In this document: in pieces, positions 35,349 to 44,899 of the stretch
Position numbering within the stretch: position 1 is the stretch's first letter
Layout: each line of letters begins with the position of its first letter
Assembly (NCBI GenBank): GCA_030549205.1
Contig: JAUKTV010000005.1
Span: forward strand, 1,054,001 to 1,118,000
Reading direction: 5' to 3'
DNA length: 64,000 nucleotides
Origin: Apiosordaria backusii
Taxonomy: Eukaryota > Ascomycota > Sordariomycetes > Sordariales > Lasiosphaeriaceae
Made by a program: the position numbers and the translations under genes
Notes under the pieces: generated by a model
The model's database searches: none
Seen by the model: only the letters and a program-made list of their open reading frames with translations
What the model was told of the DNA's origin: nothing

Positions 35349-36062
35349 AGCACCTGCGCAGCATTTTTGACCTTTCAGCATGCATAGTGGGCACTGCGAA
35401 TACCTTACCTGTTTGAGCACCTTGCTACAGTACTAGCCGTGGCCGGTGTTACTATCCAACATGCTGTTGGACCTTTTACAGAGTGGCCCTTGTGGGCGTG
35501 GTGTATTGGGTCTGGGCGTTGTGGGTGAGACCACACATTAATAACCTGAACCTTCCACAGACACAGCTTGACATTTTTAGACTTTACGGTGCATAGTTAT
35601 CTGGTTGCTTTTCTGTACGATACATACATACATCATTTTGATCATCTGAGGAGTTAGGGGCTAGGGAGCGGGGAACATTATCTGAGGGCAAATGGCGTTG
35701 ATAGGGATGACAGAGCTGAGCTCTTTTCTGCAGCATGTGGAGTTTGTAGGATTATCTGAAAATTCATGTTCTTTTTATGGCAGTTCCTTCCTTGTTTTGT
35801 GTGACGGTATAACATGTGGGGAGGTTCTTTCCCGAGCATAAAGCTATGGGATTGGTAAGGGTTCAGCTTGAATTGTTGATGTCACAATCTATTTGCATCA
35901 TGGCCATCTCTTTTACTGTGTACAGACCACACTGTCCTCACTTTCGTTGTTTGATATATCACCGGACATTTTTCCTTCGTTTCTTGACATTATATATACC
36001 AACACTCGTTTACCATCAACAGCCTCAGCGTCGCCAGCAACGCTCGCTCTGGTCGAGCATCA
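35349..36062. other. Intergenic region upstream of the LIM gene
   Basis: Tandem spacer of 714 bp with the terminator of the preceding gene and the promoter of the LIM gene. No further feature was seen. A 135-aa open frame from 35893 overlaps the LIM gene start in another frame and is treated as a shadow. Confidence 0.55.
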
Positions 36063-38146
36063 ATGGCATCCAGCAACAACAAGAGCAATTACCAGCAGTC
36101 CAAAATCCACTCCCATCGCGGTGTGCCCCCTTTGTCTTCTTCCTCTCCCTCGCCCGCTGTACATACACCCAACAATAACAACAACAACACCGAAAAGAAG
36201 GACCCGCACCCGCCTCGACCTCCCTCCCGTCAGCACCAGCCTCCCCCCCAACTCTTCACCTGCACCTTTTGCTAGCGGCTCTCGTCCCCTTCGCCCTTGA
36301 GGAATCCCAAGCCCCACGTCCTTGGGTCATCCGCCCGGCTGGCGTGCGACGCGTGCTACGTGGCGATTACAAACCTGGCGATATGCTGGGTGTGCAACGA
36401 GATGGTGTTTCGCGGGGAGGACTGCGTCAGTCTGGGGTGGTGCTTTTGGCACAAGGCGTGTTATGGGTGTTTGTTTTGCGGGTGCAAGATTGTGGTTAGG
36501 GGGGTGGGGCTGAAGGAGCTGTTTGAGGGGAGTGGTGGTGATGAGGAAGAAAGGGCGAAGGAGGTGGACACGGTGCCGATGTGTATTAATTGCTTGGTTG
36601 ATATGCAGGATCAGGTGGGGGTGCCTGGGGATGGGAGATCAGGGGGAGGGGGGGGCAGCAGGTGAATGAGGCAGAGGTTGTGAAGAGGGCGTTGAGGAAG
36701 GTGGAGAGGAATGAAGGGGGGTTGGCGAGGGGGCGGTGGGAGGAGTTGAGACGGGGATATAATGAGAAGAGGATTCATTTGCATCGAAGGGTGAATGGGG
36801 ATGGGGCGAGGTCGGATTTTGAGGAGGGAGGGGATCAGGGGGTGGGTGGGGAGGGGGTTATTTATGTGTCGCTGTCTGATCCGCTGGGGGAGATGTCGTT
36901 TCGGCCGAGCCCGACGAAGGGGATTCCTTCTTTTTTACAGCCTTTGGGTGCTTCATCGGTTCAGTCTTCTCATCAAGTTTCTGTTCAGAAGCAGCAGGAG
37001 TCGCAAATCAGGCGTCACAATGTCCGGTCGTATTCTTCACGAGCAAGCAATAACTCGCATGCTTCTACTGTCCGGCTTGAGGACAAATACTCCTCTGCTT
37101 CAGATGGTAACAAGACGCAGTCACATCACAGTCAAATCTCGGAGGTTCTCTCTCTTCGGCACACACCGCCCACAGGCAGCCAACGACGTTTCCTCCACCG
37201 AGGCACGTCTTTTGTTTCTGAGCAGCCACTCACGCTCCCATCGTCCCTTATCCAAAAGGCAGTAGGGGCAGAAGACAGTCTGTCGAATAATTCCACCACC
37301 TTTTCAGCGTACGGGACCCCGCCGGAGTACCCTTCTCCTCCTGTCTCGTCATCTGGTCGCCACAGTCGCAGTTCAGGGGCTGATGATCCATTCACAACGA
37401 CTTCCTCTGATCCAAGGCTGAATCGAGCTACGTCCTATAATTTATCTCCTACAACGTCACATACCGGAGGAGGTTCAACGAGGCAGTATTCCTCTAATGA
37501 CTCCCTCCGTTCCAAAGCAGGAAACCAAGGTCCGAGGGTCGAAGGGTCGACAATGTCGATGCATATCCATCGGATGGATCCGAAGCTATCGTCGGATTTC
37601 TTGCAGCAGGCTTACCAGTCAAAGTCATCACCTCAGTTGACGCCTTCGACATTGTCGATTACGCCGATTACCCCACCTGCTGCTGTCGCTTTTCCTTTTG
37701 TTGGTAGCACATCTTCGGCAATTACCAGTGACAACAATGCCAGAGAGGGCTTTCTTCGGCGAACAGCCTCGGGAAAAAGACGCAAGTTTCCACGAGGAGA
37801 CGATGACAGAGAGGAGGAAACCTTGATGGCGAAGATTGCCATTCGAAAGAATAGCCTTGCGACTGCTGCCGCTGGGGGTGCTGGGGGTAGTGCGGTCAAG
37901 GCCGAGCCGAGCACGGGAAGGGTGCAGACTCCTGAGATGGTGGCTACTACTACACGGGGACATAGAGAAAGAGGGCAGACCATTCCTGCTGGTGTTCTTG
38001 GGGATAGTGTGGAAGGTGTGAGGGGAAGGGATAAAAAGAAGGGCGGCAGTGGGGGGAGTGGTGGTAGTGGGAGTGGGAATGGGAATGGGGCTAGTAGTAA
38101 GAGGAGAAGTGTACAGGCCGAGTTGAGGAGGTTTTTTGGACGGTGA
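36063..38146 (+). CDS. LIM-domain protein, reading frame interrupted by in-frame TAG
   Basis: Model: ATG 36063 (TCAATGGC context) to 36614, intron 36615-36661 (47 nt, GTGGGG..GCAGCAG), then 36662-38146. The frame is the same throughout except for TAG at 36273-36275 (codon 71). Just before it is a Cys-x2-Cys (CTFC, 67-70). After it come CDAC (95-98) and a LIM zinc module: CWVC 108-111, His130, Cys133, Cys136 and Cys139, closed by CINC after a long acidic insert. The last ~490 residues are disordered (Ser/Thr/Pro-rich) and end in a basic QAELRRFFGR. LIM domains bind proteins, often in polarity or cytoskeleton scaffolds. Alternatives to a real stop are an in-frame 117-nt intron 36159-36275 (GTACAT..GCTAG), which would delete the first Cys pair, a base error, or a recent nonsense mutation. 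Confidence 0.65.
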
Positions 38147-38373
38147 GAGATTGTAAATGGGATGAGTATGAGATAGGGGTGTATAGATAGGTTTTATGTA
38201 CAAATTGAGTATTGCTGCTATTGGGACACCCAGTTCTATGTTCTGTATTCGATATGTCCAACTTTACCGTTTTCCTCTTCAGAGCTCTATATATCTCGAT
38301 TACTCTATAGCGCCTGTGAAAAATCACAACAAACTTATCTATTCACCTTTTTAAGTAAACGACAGCAAAAACC

Positions 38374-39552
38374 TCACCTTAGTTCGCCGGCTCTCTCTTT
38401 TAACTTCTCCGCCGCTTCCTGTCCCCCCAGATCCTTTTGAAAATCCGGCCTCGGCAGCTCCACCCCCTCGGTCACCCTCCCATATGTGATACCACCAAGT
38501 CTGCTCACCGGCCTCAAAATCCCAATATCCAACAAACTCCCCTCCTCATTAATCGCATCCTCCCTCGCCCAGAAGTTTACTCCTTCAATCACCGCCATGG
38601 TGCTAGAAACCTTCCCCGGTGTACTTTTACTTTCAAACCCCCTCAAGCTCTCCAGTTTCCCCTCGATGCTAAAAACCGCCTCTTTGACTCTCGGGGACTT
38701 GACATGCTCACAGTCGTACACCGGCGTCAGCCCGCTGACTTCCCACTCCGAGGCCCCATACGGCGCGTTGATCGCGCAGGAGTTGGCGGCTTCGAGGAAG
38801 GACTCGGAGATGATGTTGATGGTGCACTCTTTTGACTCGGCGAGCTGGCGGAGGGTGTCTTTTGCTTTTGTCGGGTCCGGGTTGGAGAGGGAGGAGGCGA
38901 AGCCGATGATGAAGAGGGGGGGATCGTGGGAGATGACGGTGAAGTAGCTGAAGGGGGCGAGGTTGGTTACTTCTCCCGAGGGGGAGATGGTGGAGACGAA
39001 GGCGATGGGGCGGGGGACGATGGCGGAGATGAGGAGTTTGTAGTTTAGGTGTGGAGGGCGGGTGGGGGAGTAGGGGTCGATGGGGCGGTGTTTTTGCTCT
39101 TTATTTTGTTGAGAAGAGAGGTGGTTGGAGCCGGAACCAAAGGTCCAGGTGGGCTGGGGGGTCTGGGTGTAGGTGAATGTTTTGGTGGTGTCGAAGGGAG
39201 GGCGGGAGGCTTCGACGGATTTGAAGTCGGGGTGGGGGTTGCGTTGGATTTTGGATTCCCAGTTGGAGGTGTTTTCGGCGGCCATGGTGGGCTGTTTTTT
39301 GTTGTGTGGGGGAATTGATGTTTTGAGAGAACGGGAGTGAAAACTGGGGGTTGAATTGGCTGTAAATAGAGTTGTAAATAGAGGCAATGGTGGTGATGTT
39401 GATCGCGGTGTTGATGCCGGCTCAAGGTGGGGGAGGGATCGTCGGCGATAATGATAGCTGCGCTTCTCGTCGGGTAACGGATGGCGGAATGAGGGCCGGG
39501 TGTGGAGGCGGCGGGCCAAGGGACCCGGCTTACACAAGCACGAGGTCGACAT
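38374..39552 (-). CDS. Flavin reductase-like, FMN-binding split-barrel protein
   Basis: Single exon, 392 aa from the first ATG. Residues ~165-340 match the flavin-reductase-like split barrel: LLISAIVPRPIAFVSTIS, NLAPFSYFTVISHDPPLFIIGF, ECTINIISESFLEAAN and SCAINAPYGASEW, patterns of FMN-binding oxidoreductases acting as dimers. The substrate is unknown. A second start at 39285 (Met90, MAAENTS) is equally plausible. The 89 residues before it are Arg/Ser/Pro-rich with few acids, resembling an organelle-targeting leader or merely a translated 5' UTR. The end is also uncertain: the stop lies in CTAAGGTGAGG, a good donor that could splice to TTTTTCACAG near 38318 and replace the last residue with a longer tail running antisense to the LIM gene's 3' end. 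The two genes are convergent, 227 bp apart. Confidence 0.85.
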   Translation of the reverse strand: MSTSCLCKPGPLARRLHTRPSFRHPLPDEKRSYHYRRRSLPHLEPASTPRSTSPPLPLFTTLFTANSTPSFHSRSLKTSIPPHNKKQPTMAAENTSNWESKIQRNPHPDFKSVEASRPPFDTTKTFTYTQTPQPTWTFGSGSNHLSSQQNKEQKHRPIDPYSPTRPPHLNYKLLISAIVPRPIAFVSTISPSGEVTNLAPFSYFTVISHDPPLFIIGFASSLSNPDPTKAKDTLRQLAESKECTINIISESFLEAANSCAINAPYGASEWEVSGLTPVYDCEHVKSPRVKEAVFSIEGKLESLRGFESKSTPGKVSSTMAVIEGVNFWAREDAINEEGSLLDIGILRPVSRLGGITYGRVTEGVELPRPDFQKDLGGQEAAEKLKERAGELR

Positions 39553-41044
39553 AGAGCGAACAACGCAACATGGATGTATGTGTATACTACGGACACTTTG
39601 TAATCAGCAAGTAATGTTGATGCCCCGGACGCTAGAAACAAGGTGGGCCGGATGGCAGCAGCCGTAGGGCTGACCGGTGTCAGATCTTCAAAGAAAGTCG
39701 GGAGCCAATTGACGTCAGGTGTCTGTGGTGACAGGTACACGACAAGGAACCTCACCGAAGGATAAGCTGACCATACTCTTTACTGCAGATGGCTGAACAC
39801 GCCGAAGACATCTGATCTTTTCGGCATTCCACCCGGCCGGATGTGCCGTACATTCCTCAGTCTTTGTACGACAGTGAGGATTCTGGGAGGACCCGTTCCG
39901 GTGCGGCCAGCCCCGGCCATGGCGACCTTTCGGGACGGGAGTCTGCCATGCCCTTCCGGCCCCATATGCTGTGAAGCGACAGGCTCCACGCAAATATCTG
40001 CCCTGATACCGAGAAATAGGGGGAAGTGCCGAAATGGAATCTCGGGGAGACTCTTTTGTTTTCGATATTTCAGCTGGCACAGAAAGGGGAAGGAGGATCA
40101 TAAACCCTGAATCCCACGCGCGCAACCATCCAATCACCCATGTCCCGGTTGACGCTATGCGCCCCGCGCGAGCGTCAGTGGAGAACCGTTAAGCTAAATA
40201 TGGCTCAGGGCGGAAGTGAGAAGCGCGCTGTCTTTGGTGAATATTGGATAGGTGTTGACTGATCAAATCATCATCTCGACACCCTCAGTTTGTCCACCGC
40301 GGACATGCTGTCAGACAATTCTCGCAATATCTCTCGGTCTCGGCCTTTTGATGCATCAGTCATCGTGAGCTGTGGAGAGATGGGGAACACGGAAGACACA
40401 CAGAGAAAGCCTCGCCATCACGAGTTGGTAACGCTGTGGCATGCAAGCAGCCGGCACAGAGCCTCGCCCCAAAACTCACCCCACCATTCGGAGGGCGAGG
40501 GAAAGGCCCTGGCCGCTAGAGGTCCTGATTGTCCGTCACACCTTCTCCAGGACGAGACGAGACGCGGGTCGGGGCTGATACACTTGCTCTCCAAGGCTGG
40601 GCGCTGGGCAGCATCGTAACTGGCTGGTGAATCTTGGGTGCATCAACGACGCTGCAACGAACACGGAGTCGCAGCGGGCAGGGCAAGCGAGATGGCGGCG
40701 CGCAGCATTGCCCTGAAGAGAACTGCCGCAGAGAACCAAAAGAGAACCAACAGCCCGTTCTGTGCTCGTAGGGCAGCCCAGATGGCTCCATGTCCATGGG
40801 GGCGGGCTTGGCTGCTGTTGTCCAATCCCAGCCCGCTGTCCTTCAGCCCATCGACGGCCTGTCACCCAGCGGGCTTTCCTTCCCTCTCAGAACACCGACC
40901 ACAGCACCCCTTGTCCCCTTGTCCTCGACTGACTCTTGTGTCTCTTTCTAGCAAAGTGTTTGTTTGCTCGCTGCTATTTCTGTGATCTGTTGCAAATGTG
41001 TCTTTTGAAACGATAATCTCGCCTCTCCTCCTGGCTCGGCCGTG
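39553..41044. other. Intergenic region between divergent genes
   Basis: Spacer of 1.5 kb between the flavin-reductase-like gene (reverse) and the membrane-protein gene (forward). It must contain both promoters. No open frame of family character and no repeat of note were found. Confidence 0.55.
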
Positions 41045-43274
41045 ATGGTGATGGCGACGGCGACGGCGGACACCATCCTAGCGAGAAGCCCGAGTCTGCT
41101 GACAGCAGCTTCTGGACCTGGAGGCGGCGGCGCCATCACAAGCGCACCCGCTTCCGCAACAACCGCAACGTGCGGAGCCGACTTTCTCTTCCCAAAGGCC
41201 CTCGATCTCTTCTACCATCTCGATATCCTGACCGTCTCCTATCAGTCCACCCTTGCCAATCCCACTCTGTCGTGTTGGTGTGGAGGTCAAGACGGAACAG
41301 CCGCAGTCCAGAGTCAGTTTCTTTCCACTTCCATTCTCTCTCGATTCTCACCCCACCACTTCTTCTCTCATCACTCTTCGGGTCGCCAAGCAAAGGACTA
41401 TCCCTTACTCCTCGATAGTGGCTTGCCCCTTCTGCACTGCTGATTTCCCAATTTCTGCGCTTCTGCATGCCCACCGTCCCCGTCAGGTTGCTGACTGATG
41501 CAATATTTGTACCACTCCTTCAGAGCTCAGCACCAAGAATGCCAGCCCGTTCAACGGCTCCGCTCGCCTTCAACTGAACTTTTCCTCTAACGTTCCCTGC
41601 TGGTTTGAGCTCACCTCAGAGTCTGGGGACTGTGGAGACGTTAGCGATACTTTCCTGGTGTCGCCGAATCAGCGCCCAGTGACCGGCACTTCTCCGGTAG
41701 CCTCGATATCAACTCCGTCACCCGCGCCGAGACGGACGACGACATCTGCCCGCCGGCAGAAACATCTGCACCTTCGATCAGAATCTCCTTCTACGGCCCC
41801 CACAGCCACCATCTCAGAGCCTCAGGAGACTCGGGAACCCCAGCGCGGGGGAGACAGTCTCAGCCCTGGAGCTAAAACTGGTATCGGCATTGGCATCAGC
41901 CTTATCTGCATCGCCATTGTCTCCATGTCGGTCTTCTTCTTTAGGCGTCGTCGCCGGGGGCAGGATCCCGATCACCTCGGCGCAATCATGGACCATGAAC
42001 GTGGCAAGGGGAGGAAACCAGAAAAGCGCAACGCCGGTGCGCCATCAATTGGGTCGACGAGATCAGATGAAGAGGCCCTGTTTCCTATCCAACCTATCCC
42101 TGACGGCTATCCGGGGTCAATGGGATACGAAGATGTGCGCTCGATACACTCTATCACCAGTTACTCACACTCACACTCACACTCACCAACGAACGGCCCC
42201 CACTCGCCAACAACATCCCACCACAACACCTACTGGGCTCCGCCGCAGGAACGAAGCATAGAACGAGATGAACTCGCCGCTGCTCGTCTTAAATCGCAAT
42301 CCAACACAGCTATTCCACCGGTCGTCTCGTACGGCCCTAACCCTGTTACCCCAACATTGCCACGGCCTACTCCGCGAGTAATAGAATTAGAGAGGAAGAT
42401 CTCTCCACATAGCTCACCTGACAGCATAGCAGCCGTCCCGGTAGCGCCAATAATACCCATCGTGCCTGATTTCCCCGAATATCCCGATTACACAGGCTAC
42501 AGTATCCCACCTCCGGCACCAACAGCACTACCGTCTAGACCATCCTCCATACCCGAACAAATACCACAACCACAACCGTCCCCGCCTCGAAAAACCGCGA
42601 CGCCAAATGTTGTCACATCCTATGGACCGAACCGAGTAACGCCAACCCCATTAGTTGTCTCACCAACCGTACCTCCCGACGAAAATGTCATCAACCGCCG
42701 CTACCAGGAGCATACCTACCAAGTCCCAGTTACAATCGCCGAAGTTTCCGAGCAGAATCACGACCGACACCACGAGCGCCAGTTCTCTTGGGAAGCCCTT
42801 GAATCTCCCTTGCTAGGCCCCTCTCACATGGGAGGATTGCCCCCCTACGCCTCCACCACCGACTATGAAGCCATGGAAAAAGGAGCTATTCGTAGCCTAG
42901 CTGAGCCTCAAGAAGCCGAACTGCCACCGACCAAAGACGGGTATTATCACGACAACTATGAGACCACCGAGTACGAACTCCCAGGCGCCGCACCACAGAA
43001 TGCGCCGCAACTGCCGTTCCAGGTGTATCAGGTTCAACAAGACTCTGGTAGAGGAGGAAGACCAGGGGGACGGACACAAGTAGTGGTGGACGAGCAGAAG
43101 GTTTTGATGTCGGACTTGTTCTCGGATGCGGATATGAAGCTGTTTATGGAGCAAAAGGCTGCGGCAAAGGCGAAGAGGTTAAAAGAGATGGAGGAAGCCA
43201 AGGCTAGGGGGGAGGAATACGATTTGGGACAGCCGATGGGGCAGTATCAAGCTACGGCTGGGTGGGGAAGGTGA
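41045..43274 (+). CDS. Single-pass membrane protein with Cys-containing ectodomain
   Basis: Two exons, 41045-41312 and 41524-43274, joined in phase across a 211-nt intron (GTCAGT donor, CTGAC branch), 672 aa. The N-terminal ~110 residues contain six cysteines (CGAD, CWCGG, VPCWF, GDCGD) and a few N-x-S/T sites, then a Ser/Thr/Pro-rich stalk. One strong membrane span (GIGIGISLICIAIVSMSVFFF, about 208-230) is followed by RRRRR, giving an outside-in topology. The long cytoplasmic part is Pro-rich, repeats YGPN(P/R)VTPT twice (about residues 358 and 456), and ends in a Lys/Glu helix and GWGR. This layout resembles fungal wall-stress sensors or wall-anchored type I proteins. No classical signal peptide follows the first ATG, and a TGA lies in frame just upstream, so membrane insertion may rely on the internal span. 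Confidence 0.8.
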
Positions 43275-44378
43275 CATTAATGACTGTCCTTTTGGGACAC
43301 AATACTGGTCAACAGTGATGGAATGAAGAGAAATGGAGTACAACAAAACTAGGAGAGAGAGAGGGAGGAAAGAATTATACCATAGCAAAGGCGTTTCAGG
43401 TGTCATATTGTCGAAACTTGCGATTTTCCACGACTAACAATGGGAGGCGGGCTGGGGACAACAACGGCAAAGGCAAACAAACAGGGCGGAACAAGGCATT
43501 ATCTTATCGTCACATCATCATCATTATCTAACATACCGGCGGGGGTTATTTTGGTCTTTTGGAAAGGGATACCTGCTTAGCTTGGATATCTATATATCTA
43601 TCTTATTTATACCATACTCACATTTATTCATTGCAATATTCATTTTCCCACTTGACCAGGTGGAGGATATGTCTTGCATCTTTATAAATATCATCTATAC
43701 ACCAGACAGTAAAGAAATTCCTAAATTAGGCCCATCAATGCTCTTCAACAATGTGAAATATAAAACGCAACAATGCTCCTTTATGTCAAAATATAAGTTG
43801 TAGTTAATAGTAACAATATTGTACATATACACAAAATACGTAGAACCCTGGCACAGCACAAACACCAAACCCCAAGATGAACAAGAAAGAGCACCCACCG
43901 CCTGCCAGGCCCCCCGAATTGAAAAAGTCTCAAAACCCAACAAAATGGGTATCATGTGAAAGATCGAAATAGAAGAATGGACAATCCCGGCGAACAGAAA
44001 CAAACCGCCCAACACCCACCCCTATTCAGCCACTCAGCCACACTCAGCAAACACCTAGGTGGCCAGCAGATATATAAAAATTATTCACAATCCCCCAAGA
44101 ACAAAACATCACATATTTCCTCATGTATCTCCATTTCATTTTTTCCAGCTCCCATCTTGCTCTTTCTTTTCCCTTGATCTTCCATTAGTAGATATCATCC
44201 ATCATGTCAGTCATATTATACACCCCATTATCACTGGCTGGCCCCTCTATCTCTATCCCTATCCCTATCCCCTATCTCTCCCCGCTTTCCCCCTACCCTT
44301 TTCCCTTTCCCCTCATCCCCCAACTTCCATCACCCTCTCTCAAAATGTTGTGGAAGAATCACAGAGAGAGAGGGAGAG
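43275..44378. other. AT-rich intergenic region between convergent genes
   Basis: Spacer of 1.1 kb between two 3' ends, AT-rich with TATAT runs, a GAGA tract near 43353 and a CTATCCC-type pyrimidine repeat at about 44250-44278. No gene is supported. Confidence 0.55.
44250..44278. repeat. Imperfect CTATCC(C) repeat
   Basis: Tandem imperfect hexamers (CTATCTCTATCCCTATCC...) on the forward strand. It is simple pyrimidine-rich sequence downstream of the phosphodiesterase gene, not the fungal telomere motif. Confidence 0.65.
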
Positions 44379-44868
44379 TTAAAGAAACAAACTATCCCCC
44401 TGCCTGCAAACCACAAACTCGACCCCCAACCCCAGCTCCCTCTCGACATCCCACAGCTCCTCCTGGATGACGTCTCTCGACTCGAGCCCGTCGTCGTTGA
44501 GTTTATCTTTGACGTGTATAATAACGACCTTTAGCCCCTTTAGCAAACCCCTTAATTCCTCCCCCTCCTCTTTCTCTTTCCCTTCTTCCTCGTCATCATC
44601 CGCCATCTTGTCATCTTGATTGACGTCGTCGTCATCGCCTTCTACTGACTCCGCCAGCGTTGCTGTCGCTGTTTGGGCTGTGGCTGGGGGAGCATTACTG
44701 AGGGGAGTGGCGGGGCCTTCTTGCATGGTTACATCTTGCTCTTCCTGCTGCTGTTGCTGCTGTGATCGAGGAGGGGGTTGGATGGTGGGCTCAATATCAG
44801 ATAAACTCAGCTCCGCCGTTGGGGTGGCCAGATGCGGCGTGTGCGATTGCTGGATCTGGATATGGTTG

Positions 44869-44899
<31 letters not shown>

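Noticed and set aside
35893..36300. 135-codon frame overlapping the start of the LIM gene
   Set aside because: Wrong frame relative to the LIM domain and no recognised motif; low-complexity Pro/Thr sequence.
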